A DNA stretch of 64,000 nt from Hymenobacter sp. BT188 (GTDB taxonomy: Bacteria; Bacteroidota; Bacteroidia; Cytophagales; Hymenobacteraceae): contig NZ_JACSCW010000003.1 in NCBI RefSeq assembly GCF_014333585.1, forward strand, positions 744,001 to 808,000, in the 5' to 3' direction. Positions 9,423-17,660 of the stretch are shown here, piece after piece (positions within the stretch are counted from its first letter, which is position 1; every line of letters begins with the position of its first letter). The position numbers and the translations under genes are program-made. The notes beneath the pieces were generated by a model. That model did no database searches. It saw only the letters and a program-made list of their open reading frames with translations, and was not told where the DNA came from.

Positions 9423-11099
9423 ATGACTGAAACCACCCAAAAACACCAGTCCACCCTCGACACGGCCATCAAAGCCTTACACGGCCGTACCTTCTTCGCT
9501 CATTTCCCCGAAAACCCCTCGCCTGAGATTTACGGCGCCGATGCCGACCGCCTCGGCCGCGAAGCTTTCGAAGCCCGCCGCAATCAGCATTATACCGAAC
9601 TTCTGCAAGGCGAGCCCGAAGCTTGGGCTGGACAGGAAGAGTCGCCTTACGAGCAGCAGTCGCTAGGCATCAAATACCCCTATTTTGCCCCCCAGACCCT
9701 GATTGAGCGGGCTGAAAAGGCTTTTGGTGAGTGGCGCAAAGTAAAACCCGCCCAACGTGCCGCCTTACTTACCGAAGTGTTGGACGGCATGAAGGAGCGG
9801 TTTTTTGAAATTGCTTACGCCACCATGCACACCACCGGGCAGGCTTACATGATGTCTTTTCAAGCTTCGGGCCCGCATGCTGCGGATCGTGCTTTGGAGG
9901 CCATTGCCGCTGGCTACGAAGAGCAGACGCGCTTCCCAGAAGAGACGACCTGGGAGAAGCCTATGGGCAAGTACAATATCACGCTTCAAAAAACCTGGCG
10001 CGCCGTGCCTAAAGGTGTTGCGCTGGTTATTGGCTGCTCTACTTTCCCAACCTGGAACACAGTGCCCGGCATGTTCGCCTCGTTGGTAACCGGCAATCCC
10101 GTCATTATCAAGCCGCACCCCAAAGCGGTGCTGCCTATCGCCATTGTGGTAGCGGAAGTGCAGAAGGTGCTGGTTGAGAATGGCCTAGATCCGAACATCT
10201 GCCAGCTAGCCGTAGACGCAGAAGACCGTCTCATCACCAAAGACCTCTGCGAAAGCCCTGCCGTGAAGCTCATCGACTACACCGGCGGCACTCAGTTTGG
10301 CGACTACGTGGAAAGCTTGAAAGGCAAAACCGTATTCACCGAGAAAACCGGCGTTAACAGCATCATCCTGGACTCCTGCGACGACCTGGATAAGGTGGCC
10401 CAAAACCTGGCCTTCTCGGTAAGTCTGTATTCGGGGCAGATGTGCACGGCTCCCCAAAACTTCTTTATCCCTGAAACCGGCGTAACCGTGAATGGCACGC
10501 AGGTTCCTTATGAAGAAGTAGTGCAGAAGCTGGCCGCCGCGGTTATGGGCTTAGCTACCAATCCGAAAGCTGGTCCGCACGTGCTGGGCGCTATTCAGAA
10601 CCCTGACACGCAGAAGCGGGTAGAGCAGATGGCCCTCAATGGTGGCCGCAGCATCCTGGCTCATGGCACCGTCAACAATCCAACGTTCCAGAACGCCCGC
10701 ACCTGCTCGCCGAGCATCTATGAGGTGCAGTCGAGCCAGGTGGAACAGTATAGCAAGGAGCTGTTCGGGCCGATTATGCTGGTTATCAAGACTAAGGACA
10801 CCCAGGAAAGCATCCGTTTGGCGGCCCAGCTGGCGCGGGAGCACGGCGCAATCAGCTGCGGCGCTTATACCACCAGCCAGGAAATAAAGGAGCAAATTAT
10901 GGATGAGATGAGCCTGGCTGGCACGCCGGTAAGCTTTAATCTCACGGGGGGCATTTATGTGAACCAGAACGCTGGCTTCTCCGATTTCCACGTGACGGGC
11001 GGCAATCCGGCCGGTAACGCTTCGTTTACGAACCCTGAGTTTGTAATCAAGCGTTTTACCTGGGTGGGCTTCCGCGAGCCTGCGCAGGCGGCGGTTTAA
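9423..11099 (+). CDS. paaN: PaaN-type aldehyde dehydrogenase
   Basis: 558 residues from the ATG at 9423, the best start because the upstream extension to 9351 overlaps the divergent leader. The family is the aldehyde dehydrogenase branch called PaaN in phenylacetate degradation. The catalytic Cys is in SGQMCTAPQNFF (about residue 343), and NAD-binding features include VIGCSTFPTWN and IIKPHPKAVLP. In phenylacetate catabolism such proteins oxidise the ring-opened semialdehyde. No other paa gene is present here, so the substrate is uncertain. It is a single gene followed by a strong terminator. Confidence 0.85.
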   Translation: MTETTQKHQSTLDTAIKALHGRTFFAHFPENPSPEIYGADADRLGREAFEARRNQHYTELLQGEPEAWAGQEESPYEQQSLGIKYPYFAPQTLIERAEKAFGEWRKVKPAQRAALLTEVLDGMKERFFEIAYATMHTTGQAYMMSFQASGPHAADRALEAIAAGYEEQTRFPEETTWEKPMGKYNITLQKTWRAVPKGVALVIGCSTFPTWNTVPGMFASLVTGNPVIIKPHPKAVLPIAIVVAEVQKVLVENGLDPNICQLAVDAEDRLITKDLCESPAVKLIDYTGGTQFGDYVESLKGKTVFTEKTGVNSIILDSCDDLDKVAQNLAFSVSLYSGQMCTAPQNFFIPETGVTVNGTQVPYEEVVQKLAAAVMGLATNPKAGPHVLGAIQNPDTQKRVEQMALNGGRSILAHGTVNNPTFQNARTCSPSIYEVQSSQVEQYSKELFGPIMLVIKTKDTQESIRLAAQLAREHGAISCGAYTTSQEIKEQIMDEMSLAGTPVSFNLTGGIYVNQNAGFSDFHVTGGNPAGNASFTNPEFVIKRFTWVGFREPAQAAV

Positions 11100-11113
11100 T
11101 CCTATTCGGAAGC

Positions 11114-11153
11114 AAAAAGCGCCTGCTCTCGCTATAGAGAGCAGGCGCTTTTT
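11114..11153. terminator. Bidirectional terminator after paaN
   Basis: Perfect 17-bp arms (11114-11130 and 11137-11153) with flanking A and T runs lie between convergent genes. Confidence 0.9.
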
Positions 11154-11174
11154 GTGGCCGAGAATAACGTAACA

Positions 11175-11903
11175 TCACAAGCTCATTACCTCCCGAAACC
11201 GCACCGACTGTTGGCGCGAAACCTCTACCTCTGGCCCATCTTTTAGCTTGATCTTAAGCGTGTTGCTAAACCACGGTTCAATGGTCTCAATCCATTTCAG
11301 GTTAATGATCTGTTGGCGGTTGGCGCGGAAGAAAACCTTAGGGTCAAGGCGGGCTTCGAGGTGCTGGAGCGTGCGTGGGATGAGCGGTCGGCAGTCGTTG
11401 AAATAAATCTGGGTGTAGCTGCCGTTTATTTCGAAAAGCCGGATGTCGGAGAGGCGCACAAACCAGCACCGCTCGCCATCTCTCACAAATACCTGGTCGT
11501 TGGCGGTAAGCGGAGTACTGGCGGGCTCGGTGGGGGGCAAAATGGGCGGCGCTATGCTCTGCGTGCGGGCTTTGTCCAGAGCGGCAGCCAGGCGATTTTC
11601 CTGCACCGGCTTGAGCAGATAATCCAGGGCATTTACCTCAAAAGCGCGCAGTGCGTACTCGTCGTAGGCGGTGGTGAAGATGACCTGGGGGGCAATTTCC
11701 AGGGAAGCCAACAGGTCGAAGCCGCTGCCGCCGGGCATGTGAATGTCCAGAAAGAGAAGATCAGGATCGAGCGCCTGGATTTGGGTGCGGGCTTCGGCAG
11801 CGTTTTTGGCTTCGCCTACCACAGCTACGTCAGGAAAGGCTTGCAGGAGGTGGCGTAGTTCGGTGCGGGCCAGGCGGGAATCGTCGATGAGAAGGACGTT
11901 CAT
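11175..11903 (-). CDS. LytTR-family response regulator
   Basis: A 242-residue protein. Residues 1-115 form a receiver domain (acidic pocket LLIDDSRLAR, phospho-Asp in LLFLDIHMPGG at about 54, Lys in LLKPVQE). Residues 140-242 form a LytTR DNA-binding domain (VRLSDIRLFEINGSYTQIYF and FFRANRQQIINLKWIE). Its ATG overlaps the stop of the upstream sensor kinase by four bases, so the two are translationally coupled and form a two-component pair. Target genes are unknown. Confidence 0.95.
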   Translation of the reverse strand: MNVLLIDDSRLARTELRHLLQAFPDVAVVGEAKNAAEARTQIQALDPDLLFLDIHMPGGSGFDLLASLEIAPQVIFTTAYDEYALRAFEVNALDYLLKPVQENRLAAALDKARTQSIAPPILPPTEPASTPLTANDQVFVRDGERCWFVRLSDIRLFEINGSYTQIYFNDCRPLIPRTLQHLEARLDPKVFFRANRQQIINLKWIETIEPWFSNTLKIKLKDGPEVEVSRQQSVRFREVMSL

Positions 11904-12976
11904 GCCGGGTGCAGTTGGGTGGTGAGCGGAAGTTGGAGCTGGGCGGTTACGATATCGGGTGTTGCGGCATCGTTACTAATGGTGAGTGCGGCCTTCTGGC
12001 CAAATAAGAGTTGCAGCCGTTCGCGTGCGTTGCGCAGCCCTACGCCTTCGTGGCCGGGGATGGGCTGATAGCGGCCTGTGTTTCGCACTGTTACTAGTAG
12101 AAGTTCGTGGGCATCGTCAAGGCGGGCACTGATGGTAATTTGCCCCCCAGCGGGCCGGGGCGCGATGCCGTGCTTGATGCTGTTCTCCACCAAAAGCTGC
12201 AAGGTCATGGGCGGAATAAGCACGTCCAAAGCGGCAGGATCCACATCGAGGGAATACGTCAGGCGCTCTTCCAGTTGCACCGCTTCCAACTCTAGGTAAT
12301 GCTCCACAATTTCGATTTCGCGGGCCAACGTTACCTGCTCCGTACTGTTTAGCTGAATAGAATAGCGCAATAAATCCGACAGGTGCGTAATCATCTCGCG
12401 GGCGCGCAATGGGTCTTCCGTCACCAGAGCCCGGATATTATTCAGGCCATTGAACATGAAGTGTGGATTGATCTGGGCCTTGAGCGTACGCATCTCAGCC
12501 TCGCGCACGGCGGCGGTTAGTCTCCACTTGTCAATGTCGGCCTGCTTGTAATTGTCGAGGTAATGAAAGCTGAAATACAGCCCCGACCAAAGCCAGAACA
12601 CGAAGTTCATATTCAGGGTGTACAGGAGCAGATAGCTCCACCGAAACTGCTCCAAAGTGAAAACCTTCAGCCCATAAATCATCAGCACACAAACCACACA
12701 TTGCGTGACCAAAGCCAGCGTTAAGTTGAGAGGCAGCAGGCGCAACAACACTTTCGGGACCGATAGCTTCAGCCAGCCGCCCCGCCGAATAAGTGCCCGC
12801 AACCCATGCGTGGTGGCGATGTAAAGGCCCATCATAAACGCCTGCGTCGCCAGCATGCCGGGCGTAATCTTCTGCCCCGTGAGCACAATAATCAAGGTGC
12901 CCAAGGCCCCAAACAGCCCCCAGCAAACAATCTGCAAGGTCCAGTAAAGCCGGCGTGGGGAGAAGGAAAAGGACAT
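11900..12976 (-). CDS. LytS/YehU-type sensor histidine kinase
   Basis: A 358-residue protein with about four transmembrane helices in residues 10-140, then a His_kinase domain with the phospho-acceptor in QINPHFMFNGLNNIRA (about 172) and a HATPase domain (VENSIKHGI about 268; EGVGLRNARERL about 315). It is the membrane sensor partner of the LytTR regulator encoded immediately downstream. The short N-terminal sensor has no recognisable ligand domain. No clear promoter element is seen upstream. Confidence 0.94.
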   Translation of the reverse strand: MSFSFSPRRLYWTLQIVCWGLFGALGTLIIVLTGQKITPGMLATQAFMMGLYIATTHGLRALIRRGGWLKLSVPKVLLRLLPLNLTLALVTQCVVCVLMIYGLKVFTLEQFRWSYLLLYTLNMNFVFWLWSGLYFSFHYLDNYKQADIDKWRLTAAVREAEMRTLKAQINPHFMFNGLNNIRALVTEDPLRAREMITHLSDLLRYSIQLNSTEQVTLAREIEIVEHYLELEAVQLEERLTYSLDVDPAALDVLIPPMTLQLLVENSIKHGIAPRPAGGQITISARLDDAHELLLVTVRNTGRYQPIPGHEGVGLRNARERLQLLFGQKAALTISNDAATPDIVTAQLQLPLTTQLHPA

Positions 12977-13043
12977 AGGAATGACATTTAAACCAAGGGC
13001 AAAGCAAGCATAACTTCTAAGTTATAGCTATTACCCGAGCAGG

Positions 13044-13169
13044 GTAGAGACGCGTATTGGCTTTGCCGACCTTCGGTTCGCGTCTGTCGTTGAACAACCG
13101 GTACCGCGCCGTTCGAAAAGTTTGGCTAAACATCAACCGCGACGATTAGACGCGAGTACGCGTCTCTAC
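13044..13169. repeat. Short element with 13-bp terminal inverted repeats
   Basis: GTAGAGACGCGTA at 13044-13056 and its exact reverse complement at 13157-13169 bound a 126-bp element with further internal partial symmetry (a GCGTCT motif recurs). There is no coding capacity. It looks like a MITE or structured intergenic repeat between a kinase gene and a membrane protein gene. A single copy is seen in this window. Confidence 0.55.
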
Positions 13170-13232
13170 ACCGGTTGGAAGAATGCTGTGAGCAAATTGC
13201 TCCTGTGCCACCTGATCCATTGGCGTGGAGTG

Positions 13233-13793
13233 CTAATATATAGCTTTGTTTTTCCGGTAAGAAACAGAAATCATAAGGCTCAGCACCACAAGTGAAACGG
13301 TGATAAAAAGCGGAATTAGATACAGGTCTTCGACAGTAACATTTAAGCCGATAAACATGCAGCCAAAGGCAATGACGCCAGCCATAACCGCGTACGCATT
13401 TACATTATAAAACCAGGCGTAAGGAAAAAAGTGAGCACCGGTTATAATGCCGTAAGTCATGATAAAGTATTGAGGCTGTTTTATGTAAACAAAAAATAGA
13501 AAAGGGAAATAAAAGAGCTGAGCAAAATTCAACCACAAGCCCAGCGGCTGCAGCGGATTGCTTTTTACCTTCCAATTGGTCTTGAATATTTTAGAAAAAG
13601 TAAGCGCCAAAGGAAGCATCGCGCCCCCAACGATTAGCGTGAATAGCGCATTGCGACCCGGCGGGTTAGGCTGCATCCAGATAACGGTAATAACTGACCA
13701 CAGTATGCTGGCCGCCACAATAAAATCAATACCGTTTTTTGCCTTCACCGACAGTTCTAATCTCAGCGCTATGAAGTCTTTTTCGAGTACCAT
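13233..13793 (-). CDS. Integral membrane protein (possibly DUF7010 family)
   Basis: A 186-residue protein with about six hydrophobic segments (near residues 22-39, 47-65, 84-103, 108-126, 131-148 and 156-175). The segment GAHFFPYAWFYNV is reminiscent of a membrane family I recall as DUF7010, but that assignment is from memory. Unlike its neighbours it carries no GGGGGGC motif and is relatively AT-rich. Function unknown. Confidence 0.75.
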   Translation of the reverse strand: MVLEKDFIALRLELSVKAKNGIDFIVAASILWSVITVIWMQPNPPGRNALFTLIVGGAMLPLALTFSKIFKTNWKVKSNPLQPLGLWLNFAQLFYFPFLFFVYIKQPQYFIMTYGIITGAHFFPYAWFYNVNAYAVMAGVIAFGCMFIGLNVTVEDLYLIPLFITVSLVVLSLMISVSYRKNKAIY

Positions 13794-13834
13794 TGGCAGT
13801 TGATGTTTAGGGCTTTCTCAGTGAATAATATTAT

Positions 13835-13880
13835 CTTCTGCCCCAGCACTCCGATACACTTCGGAGTGCCGGGGCAGAAG
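13835..13880. terminator. Hairpin after the alpha/beta hydrolase gene
   Basis: 20-bp arms (13835-13854 and 13861-13880, one mismatch) lie 11 bases past the hydrolase stop codon. There is no strong T-run, so this may be a stability hairpin. Confidence 0.6.
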
Positions 13881-13891
13881 GAGGAAAACAG

Positions 13892-14818
13892 CTATTTTTT
13901 GGCAATACCGTTTTGCTTCAAAAATGCATCGGTTTGGGCAAAAAACCACGCCGTGTCGTCCCACATCAGGAAGTGCTTGCCGGCCTCCGACATTTCGATG
14001 CGATGCTGGGGCAACTTCGTGTATTGCTGGGCAAAAATGGCGCGGGTGCTCTCTTTGGTCGAGCCGTAGGCTTTGTAGGCAGTCCAGGCGCCGAGCACCA
14101 GCGCGGGTTGTTGTATGCGGCCCAAGTCGGCGCGCAGATCGGTGGTATACATATCATACATGGCCTGGGCCACGGTGCGGGCGTCGGAGGTCTGGCCCCA
14201 GCGCGTGGCCTGAGTGATGCGGGCCGTGTCGGTTATCAGGCCGGCTACCATCTGGCGCTGCGCGGCCACCGGCATTTTGCCCCCCATCATTTGCTGGCGC
14301 ATTCCTTCGGCCATCGGCTTGGCGGCTTCGGCAGTAAGGGTCGGATTCTGAACGGCCGCCAGGAAAGGCAGCGAATCCACAATAACCAGCGGGCCAATGG
14401 CGTCCGGCGCGGTAGTGCTCATCCAAAGACCCAAAAAGCCCCCCAGACTGTGCCCCAGCACTATTGGCCGGTTTAATTTTTGGGTTTTGATGTAGGTGAG
14501 CAGCTCGTCGCGGACGGTTTGGAGCAGATGCTCCGGCACGGCTGCCTGTGCCGGCTGGCCCCCAAAGCCCGCCAACGATACCACATGGCACTGGTACTGC
14601 TTCTGGTAGCGCGCCACCGTTTCGTCCCACACGGCGCCGGGGCAGGTGAGACCTGGAATTAGAAGCATCGGCCGACCTTTGCCCGTTACTTTCACCGAGA
14701 ATGATGGATGCGCGGCCGGATTGTCGGCGGCAAAAAGGAGAACCGGCAGGCAGAAGCTCAGCAGCAAAAGCAGAATGAGCGAGTAGCAATACTGGCGGAA
14801 GGAGGAAAAGTGGTTCAC
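13892..14818 (-). CDS. Exported alpha/beta hydrolase
   Basis: 308 residues from a GTG at 14818. The longer reading to 14968 is rejected because a promoter element (14849-14856) and the preceding gene's terminator lie inside it. The GTG start gives a signal peptide (SLILLLLLSFCLPVLLFA). The nucleophile is in GHSLGG (about residue 127), an Asp lies in the late barrel, and the catalytic His is in EAGKHFLMWD. Substrate unknown; the enzyme is probably periplasmic. Confidence 0.85.
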   Translation of the reverse strand: MNHFSSFRQYCYSLILLLLLSFCLPVLLFAADNPAAHPSFSVKVTGKGRPMLLIPGLTCPGAVWDETVARYQKQYQCHVVSLAGFGGQPAQAAVPEHLLQTVRDELLTYIKTQKLNRPIVLGHSLGGFLGLWMSTTAPDAIGPLVIVDSLPFLAAVQNPTLTAEAAKPMAEGMRQQMMGGKMPVAAQRQMVAGLITDTARITQATRWGQTSDARTVAQAMYDMYTTDLRADLGRIQQPALVLGAWTAYKAYGSTKESTRAIFAQQYTKLPQHRIEMSEAGKHFLMWDDTAWFFAQTDAFLKQNGIAKK

Positions 14819-14848
14819 AGCTGAAAGGGTTGAGATGAATAACTGACT

Positions 14849-14856
14849 CAAACCTA
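14849..14856 (-). promoter_or_regulatory. -7 promoter element (TAGGTTTG) for the hydrolase
   Basis: An exact TAnnTTTG match 30 bases before the GTG at 14818. It decides the start of this gene. Confidence 0.6.
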
Positions 14857-14955
14857 GTCGTGGATTTGCCCCCCGAAAACGAAATTTCAGCGAACGGTAA
14901 CTGCGGCGGGTTAGTGGTGAATAAATCGGCTGAATGGAAAAAGCGTATTTCACGA

Positions 14956-14986
14956 AAAAGCCCCCCAAGCGACTTGGGAGGCTTTT
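14956..14986 (-). terminator. Terminator containing the GGGGGGC motif
   Basis: A 14-bp stem with one mismatch is followed on the minus strand by CTTTTTCG. It lies 25 bases past the stop of the small lipoprotein gene. Confidence 0.8.
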
Positions 14987-15010
14987 CTATAATGCTGAAA
15001 CTGGCTGAGC

Positions 15011-15328
15011 TTAATTGCCCGTCGGGCGCTCGGAACCGGATGCTTCGGGCGCGCACTGCTTGGCTTTAACTTTACCATCGTCGCCAAACTCGATGCGGAT
15101 GGGAGTAGTGTCGGTAGCGCTGCCGAAGAGGTAAGACCACGTTTGGCCCGGTTCAGTGGTGGTGTCGCGGCCCGTGGGCTCACCCATGATGCGGCGCACC
15201 TGCTCCTGCGTCATACCGATTTCTACTTCGGCACAGCTGGCAGCATTCTGATAGCTTTCCTGTGCTGTGCAGGCTGGCAACAGCAGTAGTAGGGCGGCCA
15301 AAGCAGCCAGGGAGAAGAAATTTCTCAT
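15011..15328 (-). CDS. BamE/SmpA-like small lipoprotein
   Basis: A 105-residue protein with a lipoprotein signal (LLLLPAC, lipobox Cys20) and a compact domain resembling SmpA/OmlA (BamE): EVEIGMTQEQVRRIMGEP, then a Trp-Tyr strand (QTWSYLFG) and IRIEFGDDGKVKA. In other bacteria BamE is a lipoprotein of the outer-membrane protein assembly machine, but Bacteroidota have many stand-alone proteins of this fold. It lies 10 bases downstream of the coiled-coil gene and is probably co-transcribed with it. Confidence 0.8.
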   Translation of the reverse strand: MRNFFSLAALAALLLLLPACTAQESYQNAASCAEVEIGMTQEQVRRIMGEPTGRDTTTEPGQTWSYLFGSATDTTPIRIEFGDDGKVKAKQCAPEASGSERPTGN

Positions 15329-15338
15329 GAATAGCAGC

Positions 15339-15641
15339 TTAAATCAGGTTGCGCAAATCGTCGCGCAGCGTATCAATGCCGCGCCGGATTTCATCCCAGG
15401 TGCTGGATTCGCGCTTTGTGCTGTCGGTATCCCGGCCCAGCATTTCAGCTAGCTTGGCCCGCTTTACTTCCAGGGCCGCCACATGCTCATGATAGGTGTG
15501 GTGGGAGCTGGCTGTGGTGGCGTGGGCGCGGTTTTGCAGCGTCTTGATTTTGCTATCCAACTCATCCAATGCCTGTTGCAGTTCGGCATCGGAAAGGTGG
15601 TTGGGCACGCGCACGTTTTCGGGTTTGGGAGTGTAGGACAT
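15339..15641 (-). CDS. Small coiled-coil protein, unknown function
   Basis: A 100-residue hydrophilic, mostly helical protein: a heptad-like stretch SDAELQQALDELDSKIKTLQ, a His-rich middle (SSHHTYHEH) and a second helix. There is no signal peptide and no recognised family. It is the first gene of a likely two-gene operon with the BamE-like lipoprotein. A possible -7 element (TATTTTTG) lies far upstream at 15774-15781, which would give a long leader. Confidence 0.7.
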   Translation of the reverse strand: MSYTPKPENVRVPNHLSDAELQQALDELDSKIKTLQNRAHATTASSHHTYHEHVAALEVKRAKLAEMLGRDTDSTKRESSTWDEIRRGIDTLRDDLRNLI

Positions 15642-15855
15642 ACAGGTTCGGCAAAAGCGGCAGCCCGCGCGGGCTCACCACCGGATAATAGATTGAGGAA
15701 CTGTTCCTATGTACTGTTTTTGCCAACTAAAGGATGCCCGCCAACGCCTACAACCACCCCAAATTTCGCTTAGCAAAAATATCTTCTTCTTGGTAAGGAG
15801 GGGAGTTGGGCGTCCTCCTTAGTTCTTCGTTCTTAATTTCTGATGAAGCGAAGCT

Positions 15856-16437
15856 TCAATTTGCCCCCCAGCGGGGCGGCAGGCCCAACTCCCGCGCCAG
15901 CGGCGCCGCACCCGATGCCCACAGGCCCGTGAGCAGCAGGTTAACGTCTTCGGCCAGCTCCAGGTGATAGTCGGGGTGGAGCTTCTCTGCTTGCCGCAAC
16001 GCTTCCTGGGCGCGGCGGGCCAGGTGCTGAAGCAGCGGTTGTGTGGGGCCGTGCAGGCGAGCCACGGCGGCGGGCTGATGTTCCAGAACGCGGTTGAGAA
16101 GACGCACCGTCAGCTCTACTTCGCCAAAAGTGTCGCCCGTAATTTTGGCGTGGTAGCCAATTCGTGCCTGCAACTGCCGCACAATCACCAGCAGATCGTT
16201 GGGCGTTTGATGGTAGCCGCGAATGGGATCGTCGATCTGGGTGCGCAGAAAGGTGCGGCGGTCTTCCAGTGCCTCCGGGCCTTCCAGCAGGCGGAAAGCC
16301 AGCTGCTCAGTAAGTACCGCGTCCTGACTCACGAGGCGGGCGAGGAGCTGATCTTTCTCCTTTTGTGGCAAACTCAGCAGCGCTTTGCGCAGGTCGGGTG
16401 GGAGGGCGGCCATAGAATCCAAAGCTACAAAAGCCAC
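15856..16437 (-). CDS. Helical hypothetical protein (193 aa)
   Basis: A soluble, strongly helical protein with Leu/Ala/Arg-rich amphipathic stretches. The start may be the first Met or the Met at residue 9 (MAALPPDLRKALLSLPQKEK). No catalytic motif is seen and I do not recognise the family. Its last codons contain the GGGGGGC motif on the non-coding strand (reading LPPRWGAN). It is flanked upstream by a long palindromic repeat. Confidence 0.7.
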   Translation of the reverse strand: MAFVALDSMAALPPDLRKALLSLPQKEKDQLLARLVSQDAVLTEQLAFRLLEGPEALEDRRTFLRTQIDDPIRGYHQTPNDLLVIVRQLQARIGYHAKITGDTFGEVELTVRLLNRVLEHQPAAVARLHGPTQPLLQHLARRAQEALRQAEKLHPDYHLELAEDVNLLLTGLWASGAAPLARELGLPPRWGAN

Positions 16438-16519
16438 TCATTTAGTGTTACGTTATACCAGTGAGCTATTTGAAGAAATAAGGCCGTCATGCAGCGCGGC
16501 GTTTATACTATACTATTGA

Positions 16520-16615
16520 CCGTCATGCAGAGCAAAGCGAAGCATCTCGCGTGTTTAGCGGAATTACTAATCCTGTGTCAGCACGCGAGATGCTTCGCTT
16601 TGCTCTGCATGACGG
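16520..16615. repeat. Long palindromic repeat, copy 1
   Basis: Perfect 34-bp arms (16520-16553 and 16582-16615) enclose a 28-base loop. The arm core GCGAAGCATCTCGCGTG recurs at 19681-19882 and 38815-38899. This is a REP-like dispersed element outside genes. Confidence 0.9.
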
Positions 16616-16689
16616 CCTGGTGATATGACCAGGTCTGCATCCATAGCTTCTGCACTTTCAGCGCCGTACTAAAGGAGGAAACTTGGCTG

Positions 16690-16697
16690 TATCTTGC
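16690..16697 (+). promoter_or_regulatory. Possible -7 variant (TATCTTGC)
   Basis: It resembles TAnnTTTG with one T fewer and lies 44 bases before the ATG at 16742. The same TAnnTTGC form precedes other starts in this window. Confidence 0.35.
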
Positions 16698-16741
16698 AGC
16701 ATAGCCGCGCTCGGCAACCACTCCCTCTTATCTACTTTTCT

Positions 16742-17551
16742 ATGCGTCCGTTCTCCAAATTGCTGCGCCTGGCCGCAGCTGCCGTTTTTAGTCTGCTGCT
16801 ACTGGTGGGTCCGGTTCAGGCTCAGAAAGCATCGGCCAAAAAAGGCACTTACCCAGCCGCCGAGGGCTTCGACCAAGCCGGCTCCGATCCGAAAGCCATT
16901 GCCATTGCCGACAAGGTAATGACCGCCATGGGTGGCTACGACGCCTGGCGCAATACCCGCTACCTGGGCTGGAGCTTCTTTGGGGGGCAATATCAGATCT
17001 GGGACAAGTACACCGGCGATTTTCACTGGGAACGCGACACGCTGGTAGCCAACTACAACCTGAACACGAAGAAAGGCGAAGTGTACAGCCGCGGCCAGGA
17101 TATTTCGGCCACGCCCGCCGGCCAAAAAGTGCTCGACCGCCTCATGCCCATCTGGATAAATAACTCCTACTGGCTTGTAATGCCCTTTAAGCTCAAAGAC
17201 TCCGGCGTGACACTCACGTACAAAGGCGAAGGCAAAACCATGGACGGCGCCGCGGCCGATGTCCTGCAAATGACCTTCAAAAATGTGGGCGTGACGCCCC
17301 AAAACCGCTACGAAGTGCTGGTAAATAAAGCCACCAACCTAGTAGAGGAATGGGCCTACTTCCCGAAGGCCACCGACGAGCAGCCCGCCTTCCGCCGCCG
17401 CTGGAACGACTACAGCAAGCACGGTCAGCTCATGCTAGCCGCCGGCCGCGACGAAGCCACCAAACCCAGCCGCCTCGACAACATCGCCGCCGCCCAAACG
17501 ATACCCGCCGGCGTGATGACCAGTAAAACGCCCGTTGAGAAGCTCAAGTAA
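16742..17551 (+). CDS. Exported protein of the DUF6503/LolA-like type
   Basis: 269 residues from the ATG at 16742, chosen because it starts a signal peptide (LLRLAAAAVFSLLLLVGPVQA-QK). The mature part opens with an amphipathic helix (AIADKVMTAMGGYDAWRNTR) followed by beta-strands such as WSFFGGQYQIWDKYTGDFHWE. This resembles outer-membrane lipoprotein-sorting-like folds and Bacteroidota DUF6503 proteins, a resemblance noted from memory. It is probably periplasmic; function unknown. A long hairpin follows the stop codon. Confidence 0.75.
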   Translation: MRPFSKLLRLAAAAVFSLLLLVGPVQAQKASAKKGTYPAAEGFDQAGSDPKAIAIADKVMTAMGGYDAWRNTRYLGWSFFGGQYQIWDKYTGDFHWERDTLVANYNLNTKKGEVYSRGQDISATPAGQKVLDRLMPIWINNSYWLVMPFKLKDSGVTLTYKGEGKTMDGAAADVLQMTFKNVGVTPQNRYEVLVNKATNLVEEWAYFPKATDEQPAFRRRWNDYSKHGQLMLAAGRDEATKPSRLDNIAAAQTIPAGVMTSKTPVEKLK

Positions 17552-17562
17552 GAGCAGTAACA

Positions 17563-17632
17563 GCAACGCCGCCGGGCAGCGGCAGAGTGGCCAGAGTAAT
17601 CCGACCATTCTGCCGCTGCCCGACGGCGTTGC
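17563..17632. terminator. Long hairpin between convergent genes
   Basis: 28-base arms (17563-17590 and 17605-17632) with two mismatches sit just after the stop at 17551. There is no T-run, but the position fits a bidirectional terminator. Confidence 0.7.
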
Positions 17633-17660
17633 GTTTGAGTACACCAAGATTTGTCTGCTA

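Larger units (their letters stand above)
16438..16741. other. Intergenic region with a REP-like palindrome
   Basis: No gene. It holds the 96-base palindrome at 16520-16615, a shorter similar fragment (CCGTCATGCAG) near 16485, and a possible variant -7 element at 16690-16697. Confidence 0.7.

Noticed and set aside
14154..15056. 300-codon open frame overlapping the hydrolase and lipoprotein genes
   Set aside because: Same strand, different frame; Arg/Pro/Gly-rich shadow translation that crosses a promoter and a terminator.
15696..15708. Short palindrome AGGAACTGTTCCT as an operator
   Set aside because: Only 6-bp arms, no nearby regulator, and chance occurrence is plausible.
6424..16437. A dedicated defence or toxin-antitoxin system
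   Set aside because: No restriction, CBASS, retron, Abi or toxin-antitoxin signature was recognised in any gene of this region.
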